Position numbers and translations under genes: made by a program. From contig SHLT01000023.1 of the NCBI GenBank assembly GCA_004282875.1, positions 1 through 32,758 on the forward strand: a stretch of 32,758 nucleotides of DNA, in the 5' to 3' direction. This document shows positions 24,342-32,725 of this stretch, one piece after another (within the stretch, counting starts at the first letter, position 1; each line of letters opens with the position of its first letter). Under the pieces are notes generated by a model. The model made no database searches and was not told the DNA's origin. It was given only the letters and a program-made list of their open reading frames with translations. The DNA comes from Chromatiales bacterium. Its GTDB lineage: Bacteria; Pseudomonadota; Gammaproteobacteria; Steroidobacterales; Woeseiaceae.

Positions 24342-25363
24342 CTGCGGCGGTAGTACGTAACCCCGGCGTCATTCTGCTCGGCGATCATGTCGCCGGTGTT
24401 GCACAAGTAGGTAAGGTGTGAAATCGCTTCGCCGCTGGCCATGACGCGGTTGCTGTCGGAGATGGCCGAGTTGAACAGGATGTCGAATACATCGACAGCG
24501 CGCCGCGGAACGCTCGCAGTCTCGAGCAGCTTGTCGAGGTTGTCCGTGTGTTCCTTGCGCAGCTGCTCAAGCCGGACATGGACACCTCGAAAGGGCTTGC
24601 CGTGCGCCGGTAACACGAGGACATCGTCGGGCAGTGTCGCCTCGAGCCTGTCAATCGATTCAAACCAGTCCTTCAGCGGGTCGGCGTGGGGTTCCGTTGG
24701 CCAGACACTGACATTGGGTGAAATGGTCGGCAGGATCTGGTCGCCGGAGATCAGGATGTTGCGCGTCCGGTCGTACAGGCACGCGTGTTCGGGAGAATGG
24801 CCGCGCCCGACGATTATCTCCCAGTCATGCCCGGCGAATGAACACAGGTCGCCGTCCTGCAGTCGCCGGTAGGATTGCGGCAGCTGTCCGACGACCCGCC
24901 CGAACATGCCGAAGTTATCCCTGTACAGCTGCAATTGTGCATCGTCGAATCCCGCCGCCCGGTAGAAGCGCACCGCTTCGTCGGGGGCTTCATGTCCCGT
25001 GTCGGCTACAAGAATCCGGCACAGCAGGTATTCGTCTCGCGTCATCCAGAGGTCGGCGTCGAAATGCTGCACGAGCCAACCGGCACACCCGACATGGTCC
25101 GGGTGCAGGTGCGTGGCAATGACGTGTGTCGCCGGATCGCCGCGCATGGCGTCGTTGAAGGTCGTTTCCCAGGCGTCTCGACTCGTGCGCGTGTCGACGC
25201 CCGTATCAACAATGACCCAGCCGTCGTCGTCGCGCAGCAACCAGAGGTTGATGTGGTTCAGGGAGAACGGCAGGGGCATCCGCAGCCAGGTGATGCCATC
25301 GGCCATCGCCGTGGTCTCGCCGTTCGCGGGGCGCGCAATGTTTTCATACTGAATCTGATCCAT
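24338..25363 (-). CDS. MBL-fold metallo-hydrolase
   Basis: The 341-residue protein has the metallo-beta-lactamase metal site: THLHPDH (His85, His87, Asp89, His90), a later His in GRGHSPEHA, the bridging Asp in LISGDQILP, and the final His in VLPAHGKPF. The glyoxalase-II-like domain fills residues 20-265, followed by a helical C-terminal domain of about 75 residues found in thioester-hydrolase relatives. It should be a cytoplasmic hydrolase with two metal ions; a thioester substrate is possible given the oxidoreductase, which makes acyl-CoA, just upstream. The start is uncertain: ATG at 25363 is taken; TTG at 25384 overlaps the oxidoreductase stop and would add 7 residues. The two genes are almost certainly one operon. 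Confidence 0.87.
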   Translation of the reverse strand: MDQIQYENIARPANGETTAMADGITWLRMPLPFSLNHINLWLLRDDDGWVIVDTGVDTRTSRDAWETTFNDAMRGDPATHVIATHLHPDHVGCAGWLVQHFDADLWMTRDEYLLCRILVADTGHEAPDEAVRFYRAAGFDDAQLQLYRDNFGMFGRVVGQLPQSYRRLQDGDLCSFAGHDWEIIVGRGHSPEHACLYDRTRNILISGDQILPTISPNVSVWPTEPHADPLKDWFESIDRLEATLPDDVLVLPAHGKPFRGVHVRLEQLRKEHTDNLDKLLETASVPRRAVDVFDILFNSAISDSNRVMASGEAISHLTYLCNTGDMIAEQNDAGVTYYRRS

Positions 25364-25380
25364 CGGCGGATACTCGCACG

Positions 25381-28300
25381 TCAACCCGTTGCGCGCATCT
25401 CCTCGACCGCCTGTTCCTTGACGGGGCCATAGCCGCGAATATCGAGGTAGGCCTGAACAGATTCCAAGAGCCGCTGGTGGTTGTCGGTCGATAGTGTCGG
25501 CAGGGATTCGTCGAGCAGCGCCTCAAAGTCGACGATGAGCTGGCGTTCCATGCGGCGTTCGCCCGTATAGCCGAAGATGTCGAAGGCGGTGCCACGAAGG
25601 CCGCGCAAGCGCGCAAGCAGCCCGAAGACGGGAAGGATCCAGGGACCGAACTCACGCTTCAGAGGCCGTCCGCGAGCGTCCTTTTTGCCGCCGAGAAACG
25701 GGGGCGCGAGGTGAAACCGGAGCTTTGCATCGCTACCAAAATCACGTCGGACTGAGTCGAGGAATTCCGGCCTGGAGTGCAGACGGGCGACTTCGTATTC
25801 GTCTTTGTAGCTGAGGAGGCGGAACCAGGCCTGTGCGACGGCGCGGGCAAGCTGTTCACTCTCGGTGATGGCGCGCTCCGCCTCGTGCACCCGCGTGACG
25901 AGTGCAGTGAATCGCTCGGCCAGTGCATCATCCTGGTAAGCCGTAAGAAACGTGCGCCGCGCTGCCACCATCTCGTCGAGCGTGTCTTCCTTGCTGCGCA
26001 CTTCGCCATCAAGCAATGCGGCAATGGCGGCGGAATTGTGTGCCGCGATGCGGCCCCAGGTGAATGCCTGCTTGTTGGCGTCGACCTTGACGCCATTGAG
26101 CTCGATGGCGCGCAGCAGCGCAGCCAGTGAAACGGGTATCAGGCCCTGCTGCCAGGCGCAGCCGGTCATGATCACATTGGCATAGATCGTGTCGCCCATG
26201 AGCCTGCGCGCCAGCGTATTGGCATCAATGGTGCTTAGCATGCCGTCGCCCACCGCATTGCCGATCGCGGCGAGCCTCTCATCGACGCGTAGATTGGCAT
26301 CCCGGTGCTGGATGAAATCGCCGGTCAGCATCTCTGCCGTATTGACGAGGGCGCGAGTGTGGTCCTTCTGGTAGGTGACGGAGGCTTTCGGCGATGAACT
26401 GACGACGAGGTCGCAGCCGATCAGGGCGTCGGCGCGCGCAGGCTCGATGCGGACCTGGTTGATATCGGCCGGCTGTTCGCCAATGCGCAGGTAGCTCAGG
26501 ACCGGGCCGAATTTTTGTGCAAAGCCCATGAAATCGAGTTCGCTGGCCCCCTTGCCCTCGAGGTGTGCCGCCATCGTGATGAGCGCGCCGACGGTAATCA
26601 CGCCCGTGCCGCCGACACCGGTTACGAGCAGGTCATAGCATGAGTCGATTGCGGGAACGGCGGCGTCGGGCAGTTCGCGACCCAGCGCTTCCAGTTCGTT
26701 GCCGAAGGCCGCCGCCGCGCGCGGCCGCTCGATATTGCCTTCGACCGTCACGAAGCTCGGACAAAAGCCGTTGACGCAGGAGTAGTCCTTGTTGCAGCTG
26801 TCCTGGTCGATCTGGCGCTTGCGCCCGAACGGCGTCTCCTTCGGTATGACGGAAAGGCAATTGGACTCGACCGAACAATCGCCGCAGCCTTCGCAGACGA
26901 GTTCGTTGATGACGACGAACTTGTTAGGGTCTTCTAGCTTGCCGCGCTTGCGGCGGCGCCGCTTTTCGGTGGCACAGGTTTGCGCGTAAATGAGGACCGT
27001 CACACCGGGAATGTCCCGGAGCTCTCGCTGCACGCTATCGAGTTCGCTCCGGTGGCTGATTGAGGTGCGAGCCGGAAAGTCGGTGGAATCGAAAAGTTCG
27101 GGTTCATCCGAGACGAGCGCAATGCGCTCTACACCCTCGGCGCGGACGGCCTGGGCAATGCTTTGCACGGTCAGGGGGCCGTCCACGGGCTGGCCCCCGG
27201 TCATTGCGACCGCGTCGTTAAAAAGGATCTTGTAGGTGATGTTGGTCCCGGCCGCGATCGACTGCCGAATCGCCAGTGATCCGGAGTGGTAGAACGTGCC
27301 GTCGCCGAGGTTCTGGAACGCGTGCTCGCCGCCATTGAACCTGGAGCGCGTGATCCAGTTGACGCCTTCGCCGCCCATCTGGATCAGACCGTCGGTGTCG
27401 CGGTCCATCCAGCTCGCCATAAAATGGCAGCCGATGCCGGCGAGTGCCTTGGAACCCTCCGGAACCCTGGTGGACGTGTTGTGCGGGCAGCCCGAGCAAA
27501 AATACGGCATCCGCGTCGCGCCCTGGACTGCGATGCGAGAACCGCGTTGCCGCGCGAGAATCTCGGCCCGGTCGCCGAATCGGGTTCCGCCAAACTCCCT
27601 GTCGAGGCGCCGCGCGACGATCGGCGCGAGCTGTACGGGCGATAGTTCGCCAACCCAGGGCACCAGGCGATCGAAGTTCTCATCCCGCTTGCCGACCATG
27701 CGTTTCGGCTTCTTGCCCGGGTAGTCGTAAAAGTACTCCTTGAACTGGCTCTCGATGATGCCGCGTTTTTCCTCGACGACGAGCACTTCGTTCTTGCCCT
27801 GCACGAAGTCGAGAGCGCCCCTGGGCTCCAGCGGCCAGACCATGCCCACCTTGTAGACGTCGATGCCGATGCGGCGCGCCTCGTCGGCGTCGATGCCGAG
27901 CAGGCGCAGCGCTTCCATCAGGTCGAGATGCGCCTTGCCTGTTGTCACAATGCCGAAACGCGCCTTCGGCACGTCGAAAATCTTGCGGTCGATCGGGTTC
28001 GCGGCCGCGAACGCAAGCGTCGCGGCTTTCTTGGCTTCGAGGCGCTCCTCGATCTGCGGGCCCGGAAAGTCGGGCCAGCGATAGTGCAGCCCGGTCACGG
28101 GCGCCACAAAGTCGTCCGGAATGACGTACTGGGGGTAGGGCGGCAGTTCGAAGGACATGGCCGACTCGACCGTCTCGGTGACCGCCTTGAAACCCACCCA
28201 CATCCCCGAGAATCGCGACAGTGCGATGCCGTACAGGCCGTATTCGAGGTACTCGGCGATGTTGGCAGGATTCAGGTGCGGCATCATGAACGTCAGGAAA

Positions 28301-28782
28301 GCGACGTCCGACTGGTGCGGCATCGACGATGAAATGCAGCCATGATCATCGCCCGCAACGACGAGCACGCCGCCCGTCGGTGAACTGCCGTAGGCGTTGC
28401 CGTGTTTGAGGGCGTCGCCGGCACGATCGACGCCGGGTCCCTTGCCGTACCAGATACCGAACACGCCATCGACATTCTTGCCGGGGTCTGTCTCGACCTG
28501 CTGGGATCCGAGTACCGCGGTCGCGGCCAGGTCCTCATTGACGGCGGGCAGGAACTCGATGTGGCTTTCCTCGAGAAACCGGCGCGCGCGCCACAGTTCC
28601 TGGTCGACCATGCCGAGCGGTGACCCGCGATAGCCACTGACGAACCCGGCGGTATTGAGGCCGGCGGCTTCGTCCATGGTGCGCTGCATGAGCGCGATGC
28701 GCACGAGCGCCTGGGTACCGGTCATGAGGACGCGCCCCGACTCGCGCCGGTAGCGGTCGATGAGTTCGTAGTTATCGAGCAT
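25381..28782 (-). CDS. Fused indolepyruvate:ferredoxin oxidoreductase
   Basis: The 1133-residue protein joins the alpha (IorA) and gamma/beta (IorB) parts in one chain, as in many proteobacteria, and is slightly shorter than the usual 1150-1190. It has an N-terminal pyruvate-oxidoreductase domain (VSGYRGSPLGMVDQ at 48-61, VNEDLAATAVLGSQQ), the thiamine-diphosphate domain (FCSGCPHNTS at 428-437, GDGTFYHSG, NDAVAMTGGQ at 522-531), cysteine groups for iron-sulfur clusters (CEGCGDCSVESNC at 630-642 and CNKDYSCVNGFC at 663-674), and a C-terminal domain beginning GVGGTGVITVGAL (722). It oxidatively decarboxylates aryl- or branched 2-oxo acids to acyl-CoA with ferredoxin, in amino-acid catabolism. 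It is divergent from an Lrp regulator and is followed by an MBL-fold hydrolase. Confidence 0.95.
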   Translation of the reverse strand: MLDNYELIDRYRRESGRVLMTGTQALVRIALMQRTMDEAAGLNTAGFVSGYRGSPLGMVDQELWRARRFLEESHIEFLPAVNEDLAATAVLGSQQVETDPGKNVDGVFGIWYGKGPGVDRAGDALKHGNAYGSSPTGGVLVVAGDDHGCISSSMPHQSDVAFLTFMMPHLNPANIAEYLEYGLYGIALSRFSGMWVGFKAVTETVESAMSFELPPYPQYVIPDDFVAPVTGLHYRWPDFPGPQIEERLEAKKAATLAFAAANPIDRKIFDVPKARFGIVTTGKAHLDLMEALRLLGIDADEARRIGIDVYKVGMVWPLEPRGALDFVQGKNEVLVVEEKRGIIESQFKEYFYDYPGKKPKRMVGKRDENFDRLVPWVGELSPVQLAPIVARRLDREFGGTRFGDRAEILARQRGSRIAVQGATRMPYFCSGCPHNTSTRVPEGSKALAGIGCHFMASWMDRDTDGLIQMGGEGVNWITRSRFNGGEHAFQNLGDGTFYHSGSLAIRQSIAAGTNITYKILFNDAVAMTGGQPVDGPLTVQSIAQAVRAEGVERIALVSDEPELFDSTDFPARTSISHRSELDSVQRELRDIPGVTVLIYAQTCATEKRRRRKRGKLEDPNKFVVINELVCEGCGDCSVESNCLSVIPKETPFGRKRQIDQDSCNKDYSCVNGFCPSFVTVEGNIERPRAAAAFGNELEALGRELPDAAVPAIDSCYDLLVTGVGGTGVITVGALITMAAHLEGKGASELDFMGFAQKFGPVLSYLRIGEQPADINQVRIEPARADALIGCDLVVSSSPKASVTYQKDHTRALVNTAEMLTGDFIQHRDANLRVDERLAAIGNAVGDGMLSTIDANTLARRLMGDTIYANVIMTGCAWQQGLIPVSLAALLRAIELNGVKVDANKQAFTWGRIAAHNSAAIAALLDGEVRSKEDTLDEMVAARRTFLTAYQDDALAERFTALVTRVHEAERAITESEQLARAVAQAWFRLLSYKDEYEVARLHSRPEFLDSVRRDFGSDAKLRFHLAPPFLGGKKDARGRPLKREFGPWILPVFGLLARLRGLRGTAFDIFGYTGERRMERQLIVDFEALLDESLPTLSTDNHQRLLESVQAYLDIRGYGPVKEQAVEEMRATG

Positions 28783-28842
28783 AGTCAGTCAGTGTCGCAG
28801 AGTAGCCCCGAAAACGGGTGCCTATCATTCCGCAAATACGCA

Positions 28843-28883
28843 ATAAAACGGTATACTGTCCCGAAGAAAGACATAAAACGGTA
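28843..28883. promoter_or_regulatory. Two identical 11-bp repeats, probable Lrp-type binding sites
   Basis: ATAAAACGGTA occurs at 28843-28853 and again at 28873-28883, exactly 30 bp (about three helical turns) apart, in the 109-bp region between the divergent oxidoreductase and Lrp genes. A third, partial copy (AAAACGG) is at 28811-28817. TATACT at 28852-28857 overlaps the first repeat and could be the -10 box of the Lrp gene. Same-face spacing suits a multimeric Lrp protein, which suggests autoregulation and control of the oxidoreductase. Confidence 0.55.
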
Positions 28884-28891
28884 GAATATTG

Positions 28892-29350
28892 ATGCTGGAG
28901 AGCAAAGACCGCCGAATTCTCTCGGAGCTGCAGGCCGACAGCCGCCTCACGATGCAGGAGCTTGGGCTTCGCACCGGCATGTCCAGTTCAGCCTGCTGGC
29001 GCCGCGTGAAGAGCCTCGAGGAGGCCGGTATTATCGACCGCTACGCGGTCGTCGTGAATCGACGCAAGGCGGGCTTCGGGTTTTCGTCGGTGGTGCACGT
29101 GTCACTGGCACGGCATGAGCAGGAGAATGTCGACCGCTTTATTCGCGAGGTGCACCGGCATCCCGAGATTCTCGAGTGCTTTGCCACGAGCGGTGAAGCG
29201 GATTTTCACCTGCGCGTCGTAGTCGAAGATATCGACGCCTATAATGCATTTCTCGACGACTTCATTTTTCGCCTTCCTGGCGTGTCACAGGTGCGCTCGA
29301 ACATCGTACTCAAGGAGATCAAGGCCGACACGGCGTTACCGTTCAAATAG
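28892..29350 (+). CDS. Lrp/AsnC-family transcriptional regulator
   Basis: The 152-residue protein has the N-terminal Lrp helix-turn-helix (about 5-55: DRRILSELQADSRLTMQELG, then SSSACWRRVKSLEEAGII) and a C-terminal RAM/AsnC ligand-binding domain (about 65-150) with HPEILECFATSGEADFHLRV and a closing FRLPGVSQVRSNIVLKEI. It would bind an amino acid and control transcription as an octamer. ATG at 28892 is chosen; the TTG directly before it would add one residue, and no clear Shine-Dalgarno sequence is present. It is divergent from the indolepyruvate oxidoreductase, the usual arrangement for a local Lrp regulator and its amino-acid catabolic target, and the 11-bp repeats lie just upstream. Confidence 0.93.
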   Translation: MLESKDRRILSELQADSRLTMQELGLRTGMSSSACWRRVKSLEEAGIIDRYAVVVNRRKAGFGFSSVVHVSLARHEQENVDRFIREVHRHPEILECFATSGEADFHLRVVVEDIDAYNAFLDDFIFRLPGVSQVRSNIVLKEIKADTALPFK

Positions 29351-29378
29351 CAAGGTCGTGACGGCGGATCACAGTGTA

Positions 29379-30095
29379 ATGACCCAACATCAAGCTATCC
29401 CCTGGAAACGCATCGCCGTACAGGCGACGGCAATTGTTATCAGTATCTTGTTGGCCTTCGCCATAGAAGCCTGGTGGGCCGAGAGGCAAGAGAGAGAACT
29501 GGAACACAGAACGCTCGAGGCCTTGCGGAGTGATCTTGAAGCGACCGACACGGAATTGGATCGGCTCCTTCAACGCGTAGCGGCTGCGCGAGAAATCTTT
29601 TCGCGCTTTCAGTCTGCGTCACCCGCCGAGTTAGTCGAGTTTGATGCCGAAGAGGTTCGGCTTGCGATGGTCAGTCTTGTCACGCCAGCGTCCTTTAATC
29701 CGATTACCGCCACACACGATGCGCTGTCCAACGACGGGCGGCTTGGGTTGATCAGTGACCCCGAGCTACTCAGGCACCTGTCCAATTGGCAGGGGGCCCT
29801 CGACGACATCGAAGCGAATAGTATCGATCTTGCTGCCGAATCCGTACGTGTACTCCGGTCCATGGAGAAATACGGTGGACCGTTCATCCGTTGGCAGCGG
29901 AGCGTGGATGACCTAGAGGTTCTTCAACGAGCGAATGGCGAAACCCTCGCGGTATTGCGTCAGGACGCTGATTTCATGGGCAAGGCGAGGATGCATCAGT
30001 ACACGCTGTCGGGTTATCTCCTGAAGCTTCGGCAACTGGATGAAAATCTGGATTCGACGCTGGCGGTTCTTGAGCAGGAAATTGATCAGTACTGA
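29379..30095 (+). CDS. Single-pass membrane-anchored coiled-coil protein, unknown function
   Basis: From the ATG at 29379 the protein has 238 residues; a GTG at 29358 is also possible. A short N-terminus (MTQHQAIPWKRI) leads into one hydrophobic helix (about 12-28, VQATAIVISILLAFAIEAWW), then a long, highly charged helical region (WAERQERELEHRTLEALRSD) and further amphipathic helices. The arrangement resembles DUF6090-like proteins, which share the anchor-plus-helical-body pattern; that link is a resemblance, not a firm assignment. It starts 28 bp after the Lrp gene but seems unrelated to it. The body probably faces the periplasm. Confidence 0.7.
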   Translation: MTQHQAIPWKRIAVQATAIVISILLAFAIEAWWAERQERELEHRTLEALRSDLEATDTELDRLLQRVAAAREIFSRFQSASPAELVEFDAEEVRLAMVSLVTPASFNPITATHDALSNDGRLGLISDPELLRHLSNWQGALDDIEANSIDLAAESVRVLRSMEKYGGPFIRWQRSVDDLEVLQRANGETLAVLRQDADFMGKARMHQYTLSGYLLKLRQLDENLDSTLAVLEQEIDQY

Positions 30096-30136
30096 CCGCC
30101 GATCAGTATCCGCTTTCAGCCACAAGGAGAGACGAG

Positions 30137-30811
30137 ATGGCGAATGTGAAGTTGAATTCTATTGCGCTTGCCCTCGCAGTTGTTTCCCTTCTCGCTGGGG
30201 AACGCAGTTGCGGCGAGCTTCGTATAGTCATTCCAGACAACTACGAACTCGAGCTTACCGAGAAAGAGAGAGTTGAGCTGCCCCAGGTTCCCGGAAGCCT
30301 TGTTCACAACGCATCTGAGTTACTGATGACATCGATCAAGGCAAATGACGGTGACGCGTGGTTATTGGACCAGCGTGATGACCTGAGAAATGAATATCCC
30401 CTCATGATGCTCGTCATCTACCCCAAGATCACGGTCAACGAATACAGAACAGTTGAGCCAATGGTCGTGTGTGGAGGCTCTTATGACCCGGTTGTCTGGG
30501 AGTATTGTCTCGAGACTTCTGATACCTACTTGGATATTCCAGGGTATCGCCAGATTCACATAGACCACGTATCTATCACCGCGGATAGCGCACAAGAGAT
30601 GCTGGCGTTTGTTGAGGCAGCTAAGCTTGAGACGCCCACAGGTTCACAGATTGCGGCGGTTGACGTTCACAATATCTTGTACAACACAAGTGTCGGCCTG
30701 TATCACATTATTGGCGACACTCCCGGCGATGAATACTTTTCAATCAAGCTTCGTCGGATCGAGTACAAAGGTGTGGCCAAATTCGAAATCTCGGATTGGT
30801 CTTGCCGGTGA
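30137..30811 (+). CDS. Possibly exported protein of unknown function
   Basis: The 224-residue protein starts with MANVKLNSIALALAVVSLLAG, a plausible but short Sec signal whose cleavage site is unclear (GERSCGEL follows; it is not a good lipobox). The rest is mixed alpha/beta with four Cys (near residues 25, 112, 123 and 223) that could pair in the periplasm. No known domain is recognised. AAGGAGA lies 8-10 nt before the ATG, which supports the start. It follows the membrane-anchored protein by 41 bp on the same strand and may be co-transcribed with it. Confidence 0.68.
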   Translation: MANVKLNSIALALAVVSLLAGERSCGELRIVIPDNYELELTEKERVELPQVPGSLVHNASELLMTSIKANDGDAWLLDQRDDLRNEYPLMMLVIYPKITVNEYRTVEPMVVCGGSYDPVVWEYCLETSDTYLDIPGYRQIHIDHVSITADSAQEMLAFVEAAKLETPTGSQIAAVDVHNILYNTSVGLYHIIGDTPGDEYFSIKLRRIEYKGVAKFEISDWSCR

Positions 30812-30869
30812 TCTGATCCCACCCATTGGCAAAGGGTTGATCGAACGGCCGCTCTTTGCTGTTTGTTAC

Positions 30870-30905
30870 ACTCAACGGCTGGTACAGACCCAAAGCGGAC
30901 ATCCG
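30870..30905. repeat. Intergenic repeat, copy A (upstream of the FG-GAP gene)
   Basis: ACTCAACGGCTGGTA (30870-30884) recurs exactly at 32450-32464, and GACCCAAAGCGGACATCCG (30887-30905) matches 32618-32636 at 16 of 19 positions. The surrounding AACGGCCGCTC block is of the same style. The copies lie outside recognised coding sequence on either side of one gene, so this looks like a dispersed, decaying intergenic repeat. Confidence 0.6.
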
Positions 30906-30948
30906 GGATGCAAGCGCAACTGCCCAGTTCCGTTGAAACGGTAAGAGT

Positions 30949-32217
30949 ATGAAGTTTATTTCTGGCATGCATTGGACCCGAAGTCACTCCATTTTCGTTT
31001 CCGCAGGCGTAATGCTGTTTATTGTATTTTCGACTTGGGCCGCGTCGCCCGTCGAGGTGGCAAATCTTATTGCAGAGGATAGCGCTAGTAACGACTTCTT
31101 CGGCTTCAGCATCGCGCTCTCCGACGACACTGCCGTGATCGGTGCATTAAGAGACGACGACAAGGGCGTCGATTCTGGATCGGTCCACGTGTACACGCGC
31201 ATCGGAACCAATTGGAGCCAACAAACCAAGATCACGGCCGTGGACAGTGCAGCGGGAGACGAGTTTGGCGGCGATGTCGCGCTCGATGGCGACACTGCAG
31301 TGATCGGAGCAAGACGCAATGACGACAACGGCGTCGACTCTGGTTTAGCCTACGTGTTCAAGCGCTCCGGGACGGCATGGAGCCAGCAAACGCGGCTCGT
31401 CGCCTCCGATGGGGCAGCCGGCGACGAGTTTGGCTACAGCGTCGCAATATCGGGTGACACCGCAGTAGTTGGAGCCCCACGTGGCAACGACAAGGGCGAA
31501 GATTCGGGTTCCGCCTACGTGTTCACGCGTTCGGGAAGCACGTGGAGGCAGCAAGCCAAACTCGTCGCCAGCGATGGCGCGGTAGGCGATGTCTTCGGAA
31601 TTAGCGTCGCTATCTCAGGGGACACAGTGGTGATCGGCGCCGACCTAGCTGACGAGAAAGGCAGCAATTCAGGTGCCGCGTACGTGTTCAGCCGCTCTGG
31701 AATCACCTGGAGCCAGCAGGTCAAGCTCATCGCTGACGACGGCGCGGCAGGCGACCTATTCGGCATTCGGGTCACGCTTTTTGGTGACACCGCCGTGATC
31801 GGAGCGGCCCGTGACGACGACAAGGGCGACGAATCGGGCGCGGCGTATGTCTTCAAACGCTCTGGGACTGATTGGTTTCAGCAGGCCAAACTCAGTGCTT
31901 CCGACGGCGCAGCAAACGACCGGTTCGGCACGCGAGTCGCAATCTACCGTAACACTGCGGTAATTGGGGCCATCCTGGCTGACGCCGCGGCCGACAATTC
32001 GGGTTCCGCTTACGTGTTCACGCGCTCCGAAAGCACGTGGAGCCAGCGGGCAAAGCTCGCCGCGAGCGATGGCGCAGCGAATGACGTCTTCGGCTGGAGC
32101 GTCGCGATTTATGGCAACACCGTGATGATCGGAGCGCCTACATCGATCATCGCAATGCCCGGCGGAACCGGTTCGGCGTATGTATTCGAAAACAGCCACA
32201 ACGAGGACATTGACTAG
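30949..32217 (+). CDS. Secreted FG-GAP repeat beta-propeller protein
   Basis: The 422-residue protein has an N-terminal signal or anchor (hydrophobic stretch about 16-31, GVMLFIVFSTWAAS) and then seven tandem repeats, six of 55 residues and a shorter last one (residues 40-422). Each reads approximately DGAAGDxFGxSVAISGDTAV, then IGA, a short Asp-rich turn, SGxAYVFxRSGxxWxQQ. The D-x-FG-x-S-V-A and G-DTAVIGA parts are the FG-GAP signature of integrin-type propellers, and seven units are the expected number of blades. It should be an extracellular or periplasmic binding surface; the ligand is unknown. Stand-alone proteins of this kind are common in marine bacteria. No Shine-Dalgarno sequence is obvious (GGTAAGAGT precedes the ATG). 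It is flanked by copies of the intergenic repeat. Confidence 0.88.
   Translation: MKFISGMHWTRSHSIFVSAGVMLFIVFSTWAASPVEVANLIAEDSASNDFFGFSIALSDDTAVIGALRDDDKGVDSGSVHVYTRIGTNWSQQTKITAVDSAAGDEFGGDVALDGDTAVIGARRNDDNGVDSGLAYVFKRSGTAWSQQTRLVASDGAAGDEFGYSVAISGDTAVVGAPRGNDKGEDSGSAYVFTRSGSTWRQQAKLVASDGAVGDVFGISVAISGDTVVIGADLADEKGSNSGAAYVFSRSGITWSQQVKLIADDGAAGDLFGIRVTLFGDTAVIGAARDDDKGDESGAAYVFKRSGTDWFQQAKLSASDGAANDRFGTRVAIYRNTAVIGAILADAAADNSGSAYVFTRSESTWSQRAKLAASDGAANDVFGWSVAIYGNTVMIGAPTSIIAMPGGTGSAYVFENSHNEDID
31066..32214 (+). repeat. Seven tandem 165-bp repeats encoding the propeller blades
   Basis: Units begin at 31066 and recur every 165 bp (31231, 31396, 31561, 31726, 31891, 32056). The first six are all exactly 55 codons with no indels; the seventh departs after its first 30 codons and ends the protein. 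Blades 2 to 5 share much nucleotide wording (for example GGCGACGAGTTTGG and CGACACTGC), which suggests duplication rather than ancient divergence. Confidence 0.85.
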
Positions 32218-32725
32218 GGTTGCATCAATGTGGCTAATGTTGGCACCCAATAATCGATCGGCAGATGATTGAAACTGACGGAAAGCGGCCCGTCGGATTC
32301 TTGCGTTCAAAACATATTGATGAGCCAATGCTCCGATAAACAAGTGCATATTGTTGCGACCGAGGTTGGAACAACGACAGAGAATGGTGTGCTGTCATGT
32401 GGAGCCGCGAACTCCAAGTCGAGGTGATTGCTGCTACGTAGAGGACTGTACTCAACGGCTGGTATTGGCCGACTCCGGCCGTCACACGGAATGCCGTGAA
32501 CGGCTGGTGTTGATGAGAGCAAACGCTCAGATGCGGTTTCGCGAAATTTACACGCGCGAGCGACCGCTATACTGTTGAAAGCAGCCAGTCACCGGAACGG
32601 TCTAAATGACTGGTGATGACCCACAGCGGACCTTCGTCGACCTTGCCGAACGACTCGTGCAACTAGACTTGTCCTGATGGTAAACCGTCTTCAAGTAGGC
32701 AAGATTCATACTGAGGAGCCGTGTT
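32218..32725. other. Intergenic region of about 500 bp without a convincing gene
   Basis: Short open frames exist here on both strands, but none has a ribosome site, a domain or sensible composition. The right half carries related copies of the intergenic repeat. The left half (32218-32440) shows nothing recognisable. The promoter of the gene cut at the right edge presumably lies near 32650-32700 but was not resolved. Confidence 0.6.
32450..32636. repeat. Intergenic repeat, copy B (downstream of the FG-GAP gene)
   Basis: ACTCAACGGCTGGTA (32450-32464) is identical to copy A. AACGGCTGGT recurs at 32499-32508, and GACCCACAGCGGACCTTCG (32618-32636) matches copy A at 16 of 19 positions. Between these are GACTCCGGCCGTCAC and GCGAGCGACCGCTATACTG, blocks of similar style. 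The order of blocks matches copy A but the spacing is much longer, so copy B is either less eroded or is two nested copies. Confidence 0.55.

Noticed and set aside
28882-28887. TAGAAT considered as the -10 box of the Lrp gene
   Set aside because: It is 4 bp from the ATG, which would leave no leader; TATACT at 28852 is a better candidate.
31066-32214. Regular repeats considered as a CRISPR array or DNA satellite
   Set aside because: The 165-bp period is in frame, encodes FG-GAP blades, and has no short direct repeats with unique spacers.
32218-32578. Short open frames in the right-hand intergenic region
   Set aside because: None has a Shine-Dalgarno sequence or plausible protein, and several overlap the repeat copies.
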